From: Rubrivivax sp.
GTDB lineage: Bacteria > Pseudomonadota > Gammaproteobacteria > Burkholderiales > Burkholderiaceae_C
DNA length: 37,271 nucleotides
Direction: 5' to 3'
NCBI GenBank assembly: GCA_022842305.1
Contig: JALHPY010000026.1
Location: 1,865 to 39,135 of the forward strand
Program-made: the position numbers and the translations under genes
Notes under the pieces: model-generated
Databases searched by the model: none
What the model was told of the DNA's origin: nothing
Seen by the model: only the letters and a program-made list of their open reading frames with translations
In this document: in pieces, positions 8,887 to 16,377 of the stretch
Position numbering within the stretch: position 1 is the first letter of the stretch
Layout: each line of letters starts with the position of its first letter

Positions 8887-10170
8887 ATGTCAGAGCATCC
8901 CGTCCTGGGCCAGGTGGCCCTGGGTTACAGCCCGATGATCGATCGCCAGCGTTCGGTGGTCGCCACGCGCCTGACCATCTTCCCCGAGCGCCCCGACGCC
9001 GCGCCCGACCCCGACGCGCTGTTGCAGGCGCTGCTGTCGGTCTGGCCGGACGACGCCGCCAACGAGCCCATGAAGCTGGTGCTGCGGCCGCTGGACCCGC
9101 GCCCGGTGGCGACGCAGGCCGCGGCCCTGCCGCCCACGCACAAGAATTCGCCGGTCTCGCTCAACATCGCCGGCGAGGCACTGCTGCACGCGGTGATGGA
9201 CGCCACGCCGCCGCCGCACCTGATGCTCGAGATTCCGGCCTTCATGGCCGGAGATCCTCTTCACGCCGACGCCATCAAGCGCCTGCGCGAAGCCGGCAGC
9301 GTGCTGCTCATCAAGGGTCGCCCGCTCAAGCCGCTGGCGCCCGACGTGCTGGTGTGCTTCTCGCACTCCATCGTCGATGTCGGCGACGAGCGCCGCACCG
9401 AAGTCGCACCGGCGCCCGGCGTGCGCAGCGTGTCCACGGTGCAGGCCGGCACGCGCAGCACGGTCGACATCGAGCGCGCCTTCCAGCGCGGCGCCGTGGC
9501 CGTGCTGGGCTGGCCCTACGATGACCCGCTGCCGGCGGCCGGCGCGCGCAGCGCCGTGGCCTCGGACGTGAGCGTGGTGCTGGACCTGATCAACGGCGTC
9601 GAGCGCGAGGAGCCGGTGGCCAAGCTCGAAGCCCTGCTGCGGCGCGACCCGACGGTGGCCTTCCGCCTGATGCGCTACCTCAACTCCCCGGCCTTCGGGC
9701 TGTCGGTCGAGGTCAATTCCTTCGGCCACGCGCTGATGCTGCTGGGCCGGACGCGGCTCAAGCGCTGGCTGGCGCTGCTGCTGGCTTCGTCTTCCAAGGC
9801 CGGCATGGCGCAGCCGCTGATCCACGCCGCGGTGCGCCGCGGTCTGCTGCTCGAGGAACTGGGCCGCGGCCAGGGCGACCCCGAGATGCGCGGCGAGATG
9901 TTCATCTGCGGCGTGTTCTCGCTGCTCGACCGGCTGCTGCAGCAGCCCTTCGCCAGCCTGATGCAGAACCTGCCCGTGCCCGAGCGCGTGCAGCAGGCCC
10001 TGTGCGACCAGGGCGGTCCCTACGCGCCTTACCTGGAACTGCTGCGCGCGATCGAGCAGGAATCGGTAGTCGACATCCGCGAGCAGTGCGACCAGCTCAT
10101 GCTGGGCCTGGCCGAGGTCAACCGGGCCCTGCTGGTGGCGCTGAGCTCGGCGCGGCAGCTCGACGGATGA
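8887..10170 (+). CDS. HDOD-domain signalling protein with degenerate EAL-like N terminus (427 aa)
   Basis: The C-terminal half (about residues 205-400) is an HDOD domain, a catalytically inactive relative of HD phosphohydrolases. Visible motifs are LEALLRRDPTVAFRLMRYLN, SPAFGL, and a following ALMLLGRTRLKRWLALLLAS. The N-terminal part (about 5-195) begins VLGQVALGYSPMIDRQRSVV and contains LEIPAFMAGD. This resembles the YuxH-type architecture, where a worn EAL fold precedes HDOD, but no catalytic ExLxR or DDFGTG motif is present, so it should not hydrolyse c-di-GMP. It starts 18 bp after the flgL hairpin, and its stop overlaps the next start (ATGA), so it is coupled to the histidine kinase. 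A regulatory or docking role is inferred. Confidence 0.85.
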   Translation: MSEHPVLGQVALGYSPMIDRQRSVVATRLTIFPERPDAAPDPDALLQALLSVWPDDAANEPMKLVLRPLDPRPVATQAAALPPTHKNSPVSLNIAGEALLHAVMDATPPPHLMLEIPAFMAGDPLHADAIKRLREAGSVLLIKGRPLKPLAPDVLVCFSHSIVDVGDERRTEVAPAPGVRSVSTVQAGTRSTVDIERAFQRGAVAVLGWPYDDPLPAAGARSAVASDVSVVLDLINGVEREEPVAKLEALLRRDPTVAFRLMRYLNSPAFGLSVEVNSFGHALMLLGRTRLKRWLALLLASSSKAGMAQPLIHAAVRRGLLLEELGRGQGDPEMRGEMFICGVFSLLDRLLQQPFASLMQNLPVPERVQQALCDQGGPYAPYLELLRAIEQESVVDIREQCDQLMLGLAEVNRALLVALSSARQLDG

Positions 10171-13100
10171 GTCTCGAGCAGGGCGACACGGCGGCGCTGT
10201 ACCGCGTGCTGTGGTCGAGCACCGTCCCGGCCACCTTGCAGGACGCCCGCTTCAGGCTGCTGGACGTGAACGAAGCCTTTGTCGCGCTCGCCGGCTGGCC
10301 GCGCGAGCGCTTGCTCGGCCGCGACCTGATCGACCTGCAGCCGCCCGAGGACCGCGAGGGCAACCGCCTGCAGCGCCAGCAGCTCACGCGCACGCTGGCC
10401 CCGGGCGCGGCGCCGCTGCTCATCCGCCGCCGCCTGGTGGACGCGGCCGGCGCGCAGCACTGGATCAGCTTCAACGTCTACGCGCTGCAGGACGAGCGCG
10501 GCCGGCGCCAGTGGCTGTCGCTGCTGCGGGACGACAGCGCCGAACAGGAGGCGCGCCGGCAGGTCAAGCGCGCCGAGGACGAACTGGCGCAGTGGTTCGA
10601 GGTCAGCGGCAGCGGCATGCTGGTGTACGACCAGACCGGCCTCATCGTGCGCTCCAACGCCGCCTTCGAGGCCCTGGTGGAGCGTGTGCCCGAGGTCTTG
10701 TCCGAGGCCGATGCAGAACTGCAGGCGCTGCTGGCCTGGGACGACGGCGCGCCCTCGCCGCTGCTGGCGCCCGGAGCGCGGCCGCTGGAGCGCCTGGTGC
10801 TGCTGCCCTTGTCCGAGGGCCGACGCCGGCGCCTCTGGGCACGTCTGGCCTGCCACCTGTCTGAAGGCGGTGAGCGCCGCATCATGGCCGTGGTGCAGGA
10901 CCGCAGCGCCGAGGACGAGCGCGACCTGGCGCAGCTCGAGATGGGCATGTTGATGGACACCGCCAGCGTCGGCGTGGCCACCTACGACCCGGCGCGCGGC
11001 TGGCTGGCGCCGCCCAGCGCCGAGCGCGGCCGCGACACCGCCATGCCGGCGCGTCCGTCCAGCGGCGGCGCGCTGCTGGGCATCGGCCGCGAACTGGTCG
11101 AGGCCGAATCGGTGTCCGAGTTCGACCGCCTGCAGCGCGCCCTGCGCCTGGGCGAGCGCGCCGAGGTGCGCTACGCCGTGCGCCACCCTGAACTGGGCTC
11201 GCGCTGGCTCCTCACGCGCGTGGAGCCGGCGGCGCTGGCCGGCGGGCGCAGCACCACTTCGGTGATCACGCTGGACATCACCGACCAGGAAAGCTCGCGC
11301 CGGCGCAGCGAGCAGCTGCTGCGCGAGCTGACCACCATTCTCGACAGCTCCACCGCCGGCATCGCCTACCTGCGCGGACCGGTGCTGGTGCGCTGCAACC
11401 GACGCTTCGAGCGCATGCTCGACTTCGAGCCCGGCGCCGCGGCCGGCGCCTCGCTCGAAGAGATTTTCGGCCGCAGCATGGGTCCCACGCAAACCCTGCA
11501 GGAGGTGTCCCAGGCCCTGTCCCAGGGCCGGCCCTTCGAGGCCGAGCTGCCGCTGGCGCGCGGCGGCGGCCCGCTGCAGTGGTATTCGCTGTCGGTGCGC
11601 CGCGCCGAGCCCGAGGCGGCGCAGGTCGAGGCGGTGGCGGTGCTCACCGACATCACCCGGCTCAAGACCCAGCAGGCCGAACTGGAACAGCTGCTGCGCG
11701 ACCGCGAGCTGATGTTCAGCCTGTCCGAGGTGGGCATCGTCTACCAGCGCGGCGCGCGCATCGAGCGCGCCAACCAGGCCATGGCCACGCTCACCGGCTG
11801 GACGCCCACCGAGCTCAACAACCTGGACGCGGCCGAGCTGTACGAGAACGCGCGCGAGTGCGTGGCCTTCGAGGCGCGCATCGTGCAAGCGCTGCGCGAC
11901 CATGGCCGCTTCAGCGGCGAGCGCCTGCTGCGCCAGCGCGACGGCCGCGGCGTGTGGGTGCAGGTGGCGGTGCGCCCGGTCAACGCGCAGGACCCCGAGG
12001 CCGGCGTGATCTGCTCCTTCGTCGACATCGACGAACGCCGCCGCGCGCGCGAGGCGCTGGCGCGTCAGGCCGAACGCACGCGCGCCATCCTCAACTCGGT
12101 ACTGGTGGGCATCGTCACCGTGTCCGAGCGCGGCATCGAGTGGATGAACCGCTCGGCGCGGCGCATGTTCGCCGGCGAGCTGGCCGATTTCGTGGGCGAG
12201 CCCATCAGCATCGTCGCCACGCCCGAGCCCGAGCATCCGTTGCGCCGCAGCGACTGGCTCGATCGTCTGAAGGAAGGCCAGGCCGAGACCTTCGAATGCC
12301 GGCTGCGCGGCCGCGACGGCCGCCTGTTCTGGGTGGTGGGCAACGCCGTGCTCACCAGCCAGACCACCGGCGCGCCGCGCCACCCGGCGCAGGGCGGGCG
12401 CGAGCTGACCTTTGCGTTGCTGGACATCGAACGCCGGCGCCAGGCCGAGGTGAGCATCGCCCAGGCCCAGGCCTCGCTGCAGCGCGTGATCGAGACCGCG
12501 CCGCTGGCCATCGCGCTGTTCGACGCCCAGACACTGCGCGTGCAGCAGGTCAACCAGACCGCGACCTCGTTCTTCCGCCACAGCGCCAGCGGCGTGCTGG
12601 GCGCGCTGCCCGAGGACTGCTGCGCCCCCGAGCAGGCGGCGCAGCTGCGCACCTGGCTCACCGACGCGGCTGCGGGCGACGCCGGCAGCCCGGTGCGCCA
12701 GCACGAATGGCGCGATGCCGACGGCGCCGCGCCCGGCACGCCGCGCGTGTGGGACTGCCGCATCACCGCGCTGCACGAAGGCAAGGCCGCGGCCACGCAG
12801 CTGCTGCTGGTGGCCAGCGACGTGACCGAACAGCGCGCCGCCGAGCGCGCCCGGCTGCAGGCGGCCATCGCCCAGCGCGAGGTGCTGGTGCGCGAGGTGC
12901 ACCACCGCATCAAGAACAACCTGCAGGGCGTGGCCGGCCTGCTGCAGCAGAACGCCGTGCGCCACCCCGAGGTGGCCGAGGTGCTGTCCGAAGCCGTGGG
13001 CCAGGTGCAGGCCATCGCCCAGGTCTACGGGCTGCAGGTCGGCGCCAGCGGGCCGCTGGCGGTGGCCGGGCTGCTGCGCGCCATCGCGCAGTCGGTGCAG

Positions 13101-13496
13101 CGTACCTTCGGCCGGCCGATCTCGGTGGAATGCGAGGGCGAGGTGCCGCACCTGCTGCCCGAGGCCGAATCCATCCCGGTGGCGCTGACCGTCAACGAGC
13201 TTTTCACCAACGCCATCAAGCACGGCGTGGGCGGTGGCGTGCGCTGCCGGCTGCGCGCGCAGGGCGAGGGCGTGTGCATCGACATTGCCGCCCAGGGCCG
13301 GCTGCCGCCGGATTTCGACCTCTCGCGCATGCGCGGGGGTGTCTCCGGCCTGGGCCTGGTGCGGGCGCTGCTGCCGCGCCGCAGCGCCATGCTGGCGCTG
13401 CAGCAGCGCGGCGACGACGTGGTCGCCACCATCGAGCTGCGGCCGCCCAGCGTGCGCATCGAGGCCGTGGCCGATCAGCGACAATCTGTTGCATGA
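10167..13496 (+). CDS. Multi-PAS sensor histidine kinase, HisKA_2/HWE-like type (1109 aa)
   Basis: A cytoplasmic sensor kinase with no membrane segment seen. About seven consecutive PAS-like modules (approximate limits 8-130, 140-255, 265-385, 395-510, 515-640, 645-780, 785-895) are joined by helical linkers such as QREVLVREV and DITRLKTQQAELEQ. The transmitter begins near residue 905 with REVHHRIKNNLQG (His912/His913), the H-box of the HisKA_2 family that includes PdtaS/EutW-like kinases. The ATPase part has the N-box ALTVNELFTNAIKHG and a G-box GGVSGLGLVRALLP. The ATG at 10167 overlaps the HDOD stop, and the stop overlaps the response-regulator start as ATGA. Kinases of this class often pair with ANTAR regulators, which matches the next gene. 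The sensed signal is unknown. Confidence 0.9.
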   Translation: MSLEQGDTAALYRVLWSSTVPATLQDARFRLLDVNEAFVALAGWPRERLLGRDLIDLQPPEDREGNRLQRQQLTRTLAPGAAPLLIRRRLVDAAGAQHWISFNVYALQDERGRRQWLSLLRDDSAEQEARRQVKRAEDELAQWFEVSGSGMLVYDQTGLIVRSNAAFEALVERVPEVLSEADAELQALLAWDDGAPSPLLAPGARPLERLVLLPLSEGRRRRLWARLACHLSEGGERRIMAVVQDRSAEDERDLAQLEMGMLMDTASVGVATYDPARGWLAPPSAERGRDTAMPARPSSGGALLGIGRELVEAESVSEFDRLQRALRLGERAEVRYAVRHPELGSRWLLTRVEPAALAGGRSTTSVITLDITDQESSRRRSEQLLRELTTILDSSTAGIAYLRGPVLVRCNRRFERMLDFEPGAAAGASLEEIFGRSMGPTQTLQEVSQALSQGRPFEAELPLARGGGPLQWYSLSVRRAEPEAAQVEAVAVLTDITRLKTQQAELEQLLRDRELMFSLSEVGIVYQRGARIERANQAMATLTGWTPTELNNLDAAELYENARECVAFEARIVQALRDHGRFSGERLLRQRDGRGVWVQVAVRPVNAQDPEAGVICSFVDIDERRRAREALARQAERTRAILNSVLVGIVTVSERGIEWMNRSARRMFAGELADFVGEPISIVATPEPEHPLRRSDWLDRLKEGQAETFECRLRGRDGRLFWVVGNAVLTSQTTGAPRHPAQGGRELTFALLDIERRRQAEVSIAQAQASLQRVIETAPLAIALFDAQTLRVQQVNQTATSFFRHSASGVLGALPEDCCAPEQAAQLRTWLTDAAAGDAGSPVRQHEWRDADGAAPGTPRVWDCRITALHEGKAAATQLLLVASDVTEQRAAERARLQAAIAQREVLVREVHHRIKNNLQGVAGLLQQNAVRHPEVAEVLSEAVGQVQAIAQVYGLQVGASGPLAVAGLLRAIAQSVQRTFGRPISVECEGEVPHLLPEAESIPVALTVNELFTNAIKHGVGGGVRCRLRAQGEGVCIDIAAQGRLPPDFDLSRMRGGVSGLGLVRALLPRRSAMLALQQRGDDVVATIELRPPSVRIEAVADQRQSVA
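13480..13485 (+). promoter_or_regulatory. Possible internal -10 element before the ANTAR regulator
   Basis: GACAAT ends 7 bases before the ATG at 13493, inside the 3' end of the kinase gene. If used, transcription would begin about at the ATG, giving a leaderless message. No good -35 element is seen. The same spacing recurs before two other genes in this window (see findings). Confidence 0.25.
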
Positions 13497-14101
13497 GCGC
13501 CACCGCCGCCAGCAAGGGCCGCATCCTGGTCGTCGACGACGACCGGCTGGTGCTCGCCACGGTCACGCACGGCCTGGCGCAGGCCGGCTACGAGGTCATC
13601 GACGCCGACAACGGCGACGACGCCATCCTGCTGGCGCGCGAGCACCGGCCGCAACTGGCGCTGCTGGACATCCGCATGGAAGGCAAGAGCGGCTTCGACG
13701 TGGCCGAGACGCTGCGCGATGCCTACCGCATCCCGTTCATGTTCCTGTCGGCTTTCTCCGACGAAGCCACCATCGCCAAGGTGCGTGAACTGGGCGCGCT
13801 GGCCTACCTGGTCAAGCCGCTGGACGTGGGCCAGATCGTGCCTGCCGTCGAGGCCGCCTTTGCGCGCCTGGGCAGCGGCCGCCCCGTGGCCGCGGCGCCT
13901 GCCTCGTCGGGCGCGCCGGCCGCCGCTGCCCCGCTGGATGCCGTGGCCCTGGCAGTGGGCGTGCTCATGCACCGCCATTCGCTGGTGCGTGCCGAGGCGC
14001 GGCGCCGCCTGCAGCGCCTGGCCGACGAACAGAAGATGAGCCTGCCGGCCCAGGCCGAACGGCTGCTGGCCGCGGTCGAGGAACTGGCGCGCAGCGCCTG
14101 A
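13493..14101 (+). CDS. Response regulator with receiver and ANTAR RNA-binding domain (202 aa)
   Basis: The receiver domain spans about residues 9-128, with acidic pocket VVDDD, phospho-acceptor Asp59 in LALLDIRMEGKSG, switch residues FLSAFSD and Lys in YLVKPLD. An Ala/Pro-rich linker (about 130-150) follows. The C-terminal AVGVLMHRHSLVRAEARRRL, then QRLADEQKMSLPAQAERLL, fits the three-helix ANTAR domain of AmiR/NasR/PdtaR regulators. These bind paired hexaloop hairpins in nascent RNA and prevent termination. The gene overlaps the kinase by 4 bp, so the two are almost certainly cognate. The RNA targets are not evident from the window. Confidence 0.88.
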   Translation: MSATAASKGRILVVDDDRLVLATVTHGLAQAGYEVIDADNGDDAILLAREHRPQLALLDIRMEGKSGFDVAETLRDAYRIPFMFLSAFSDEATIAKVRELGALAYLVKPLDVGQIVPAVEAAFARLGSGRPVAAAPASSGAPAAAAPLDAVALAVGVLMHRHSLVRAEARRRLQRLADEQKMSLPAQAERLLAAVEELARSA

Positions 14102-14107
14102 ACCCCC

Positions 14108-14127
14108 GCCGGGATGCTCAACCCGGC
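14108..14127. terminator. Bidirectional hairpin between convergent regulator and kinase genes
   Basis: GCCGGG (14108-14113), an 8-base loop, CCCGGC (14122-14127). It lies just after the + strand response regulator stop and covers the last codon and stop of the - strand kinase. It could therefore end transcription from both sides. There is no T-run. Confidence 0.45.
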
Positions 14128-15659
14128 AGCGTGAAGAAGAAGCTCGCGCCGCGGCCGGGTTCGGCCTCGGCCCACAGTTCGCCACCGTGGCGGCGCACGA
14201 TGCGCCGCACTGAAGCCAGGCCGACACCGTGGCCCGCGAACTCGCTGGCGCTGTGCAGGCGCTGGAACAGCCCGAACAGGCGGTCGGCCGAACGCATGTC
14301 GAAGCCCGCGCCGTTGTCGCGCACCACGAACACGGTGCGCGCGCCCTGGGTCTGGCGCTGCAGCGTGATCTGCGTGCGGGCGCAGCGCGCGCTGTACTTC
14401 CAGGCGTTGCCCAGCAGGTTCTCCAGCACCAGGCGCAGCAGCGTGGGGTCGCCCACGGCGCTCAGGCCGGGCTCGATCTCGATGTCGGCTTCGCGCTCGG
14501 GGGCGGAGCGCCTGAGGTCGTCGACCACGTAGCCGGCCAGCTGGGACAGGTTGACCGGCTGGCGCGCCAGCGGCTGCGACGACAGCCGCGCCAGCGTCAT
14601 CAGCGCGTCGATCATCAGGTTCATGCGCGTGGCCGCGCCCAGCACGCGGTCGAGGTGGTCGTTGCCGACGCGGTCGAGCAGGCGGCCGTAGTCCTCCTTG
14701 ACGATGCGGGTGAAGCCTTCGACCACGCGGATGGGTGCGCGCAGGTCGTGCGAGACGGTGAAGCCGAAGTTCTCGGTCTCTTGCGCGTCGCTGGCGCCGC
14801 CGGCCTGCGCCGGTCGTGCCAGCACCAGGCCGCGGCTGCCGTCGGCCAGCGGCCCGAAGCCCAGCAGCTGCCAGCCCTGCAGCATCAGCGGCGTGGGCGC
14901 CGGCGGTTGCGCCAGGGCTTCGCGCAGTGGTGGCGGCAGCTCGGCCAGCAGTTCATCGAGGGCAGCCCCGGCGCGCAGCGCGGGCCAGCGTTCGAGCGCA
15001 CGTTCGCTGGCCTGCAGCACGCGCCAGCCCTGGCCGCTGTCCTGGGCCACCACCGCGGTGGCGGCGCTGGCCGCCAGTGCCGGGCCCAGGGCCGCGGCGG
15101 CGGCGTGCAGGGCGTCGTCGCGGTCGGTGGGGTGGGCGCTGCCACTGAAGCCGGTGAAGCGCCCCTGGTCGTCGAAGCCGGGAACCCCGCTCAGGCGCCA
15201 GCCGGTGCTGCCTTCCAGCGGAGCGGCTGCCGCCACACGCTGCCCCTCGAAGGCCTGCTGGTGCACCAGGCGCGCCTGCAGCAGGCTGCCGGCGGTGTTG
15301 AACAGGCAGGCGCTGTCCTGCACCGTCGATGATCCCGGGCCGTGCCAGGCCGTCAACTGGTGGCGTGCGTCGGTGTGCCAGACCCAGCCGGCTTCGAGCT
15401 GGCGTTGCTGCTGCAGTTCGGCGCGCACGGCGTGCAGGGCCGCGGCGCCGCGTTGGCGTCCGCGCAGGCTGCCCAGGGCATAGGCGCCGCCACTGGCCAG
15501 CAACAGGGCGAGCGAGGCAAACAGCCAAGCGCCGCCATCGCCGAGCGTGGCGCTGCAGCCGCCCAGTGCGGGCAGCATCAGGGTGACCGGCGCGCCCAGG
15601 GCCGGCGCGCTGCCGCCGCGGCCCCTGCGGTCTTCTCCGCCTGGGTGCGAAGCTTGCAT
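14118..15659 (-). CDS. Membrane-anchored sensor histidine kinase, HisKA type (513 aa)
   Basis: The N terminus has hydrophobic segments near residues 24-36 and 44-63 (GAWLFASLALLLASGGAYAL), probably one or two membrane passes. A PAS-like region follows (about 80-170, with GWVWHTDARHQLTAWHGPG) and then a second, weaker sensory region. The kinase core begins FGFTVSHDLRAPIRVVEGF with His304. It continues with the N-box LRLVLENLLGNAWKYS, D-box VVRDNGAGFDM, FGLFQRLHSASEF and G-box GHGVGLASVRRI. This is the layout of bacteriophytochrome-like/CheY-partnered hybrid-system kinases without a receiver. It is convergent with the ANTAR operon and divergent from the HPt gene, so it may feed the HPt or the receiver-GGDEF-EAL protein. 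That partnership is inference. Confidence 0.88.
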   Translation of the reverse strand: MQASHPGGEDRRGRGGSAPALGAPVTLMLPALGGCSATLGDGGAWLFASLALLLASGGAYALGSLRGRQRGAAALHAVRAELQQQRQLEAGWVWHTDARHQLTAWHGPGSSTVQDSACLFNTAGSLLQARLVHQQAFEGQRVAAAAPLEGSTGWRLSGVPGFDDQGRFTGFSGSAHPTDRDDALHAAAAALGPALAASAATAVVAQDSGQGWRVLQASERALERWPALRAGAALDELLAELPPPLREALAQPPAPTPLMLQGWQLLGFGPLADGSRGLVLARPAQAGGASDAQETENFGFTVSHDLRAPIRVVEGFTRIVKEDYGRLLDRVGNDHLDRVLGAATRMNLMIDALMTLARLSSQPLARQPVNLSQLAGYVVDDLRRSAPEREADIEIEPGLSAVGDPTLLRLVLENLLGNAWKYSARCARTQITLQRQTQGARTVFVVRDNGAGFDMRSADRLFGLFQRLHSASEFAGHGVGLASVRRIVRRHGGELWAEAEPGRGASFFFTLPG

Positions 15660-15666
15660 GCCCAGG

Positions 15667-15672
15667 ATTGTA
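15667..15672 (-). promoter_or_regulatory. Possible -10 element (TACAAT) of the 15659 kinase gene
   Basis: On the - strand, TACAAT is followed by 7 bases and then the ATG at 15659. No Shine-Dalgarno sequence precedes the ATG, and a start at or next to the A of ATG is expected, so the transcript may be leaderless. A TTGAGG further upstream is about 22 bp away, too far for a good -35. Confidence 0.35.
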
Positions 15673-15696
15673 CGGAGCGTGCGCCTCCGGTCCGCC

Positions 15697-15723
15697 TCAA
15701 GTTCCCGCCTCAGGGGCCGAAAC
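15697..15723 (+). promoter_or_regulatory. Candidate FliA (sigma-28) promoter upstream of the HPt/c-di-GMP genes
   Basis: TCAAGTTC (15697-15704), 11 bases, GCCGAAAC (15716-15723). Compared with the enterobacterial consensus TAAAGTTT-N11-GCCGATAA it matches 12 of 16 positions with exact spacing. TCAAG is the -35 form known from Pseudomonas FliA promoters. Transcription would head to the HPt gene about 255 bases away. It lies in the 326-bp divergent region 15660-15985. Confidence 0.45.
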
Positions 15724-15847
15724 TCCGAGCATCGTCATCGGCGTTCGGTTGCCCTGCGACCGTCCGGCGTCGCGCTGTGGGCTGTGCCCCCGGGAGAGCA
15801 TCTTGTCCTTGATCATGAGCGACGTGGTTTCCGATCGGCATAAGGCA

Positions 15848-15861
15848 TTAAGCGCGCTTAA
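15848..15861. promoter_or_regulatory. Perfect 14-bp palindrome, candidate operator
   Basis: TTAAGCGCGCTTAA is fully self-complementary and AT-rich at its flanks in a very GC-rich background. It sits about 125 bp upstream of the HPt start, between the divergent kinase and HPt genes. A second small inverted repeat, GGCGC-N5-GCGCC, lies at 15940-15954. Apart from these and the candidate FliA site, nothing gene-like was seen in 15660-15985. Confidence 0.4.
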
Positions 15862-15985
15862 CATGGGGCCGTTGCCCGCCATGAAACGGCTCGTACCGGG
15901 TCTGAAATGAAACCGCCACGTTCGTTTTGCACGCCGCCCGGCGCCAATTGCGCCATTCCTTGTGTAACGTCCAGGCGGCACTGAC

Positions 15986-16369
15986 ATGGGTACCGATCCG
16001 CATCCCGCTCCCGCTGCTCAGGCGCCCACGGCGCTGGATGCAGCGGCCATTGCGCGCTTGCGCGAGCTCGACCCCAGCGGGCAGCAAGGCGTCGTGGTGC
16101 GGGTGCTGACAACCTACGACAGCTCGCTGCGGCGCCTGCTGGCACAGCTCGAAGCCGGCCGCGACCAGGCCGCCACGGTGGCCAGCGTGGCGCACACGCT
16201 CAAGTCCTCTTCGGCCAGTGTGGGTGCATTGCGGATGGCGGCGGCCTGCGCAGACATCGAACTGCGCCTGCGCGCGGGCGACGACGCCCGGCTGCAGGAC
16301 GACGTCGAACGGCTGCTGCGCGAGGGCCGGGATACCCTGTGCTCGGTGGCCGAACTGCTGAAAGCCTGA
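15986..16369 (+). CDS. HPt (histidine phosphotransfer) domain protein (127 aa)
   Basis: A stand-alone phosphotransfer module. After a Pro/Ala-rich leader (residues 1-20), a four-helix HPt domain spans about 21-125. It contains VAHTLKSSSASVGA with phospho-acceptor His70 and the usual Lys two residues later. Such proteins shuttle phosphate between a hybrid kinase or receiver and another receiver. The next gene, 8 bp downstream, begins with a receiver domain, which is the obvious candidate partner. The ATG at 15986 gives a normal length; the Shine-Dalgarno is weak (AGGCGG). Confidence 0.88.
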   Translation: MGTDPHPAPAAQAPTALDAAAIARLRELDPSGQQGVVVRVLTTYDSSLRRLLAQLEAGRDQAATVASVAHTLKSSSASVGALRMAAACADIELRLRAGDDARLQDDVERLLREGRDTLCSVAELLKA

Positions 16370-16377
16370 GCGCGGCG

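Noticed and set aside
10029..13484. Very long - strand open frame (over 1100 codons) opposite the multi-PAS kinase
   Set aside because: It is a GC-bias shadow: composition is Gln/His/Arg/Ala-rich with no recognisable domain, while the + strand frame has clear PAS and HisKA_2 motifs. Similar shadows at 3348-5021, 5892-8213 and 18259-19977 were dropped for the same reason.
15668..15910. 80-codon + strand frame in the gap before the HPt gene
   Set aside because: No ribosome-binding site, cysteine/arginine-rich shadow-like composition and no recognisable motif; the region is better read as regulatory.
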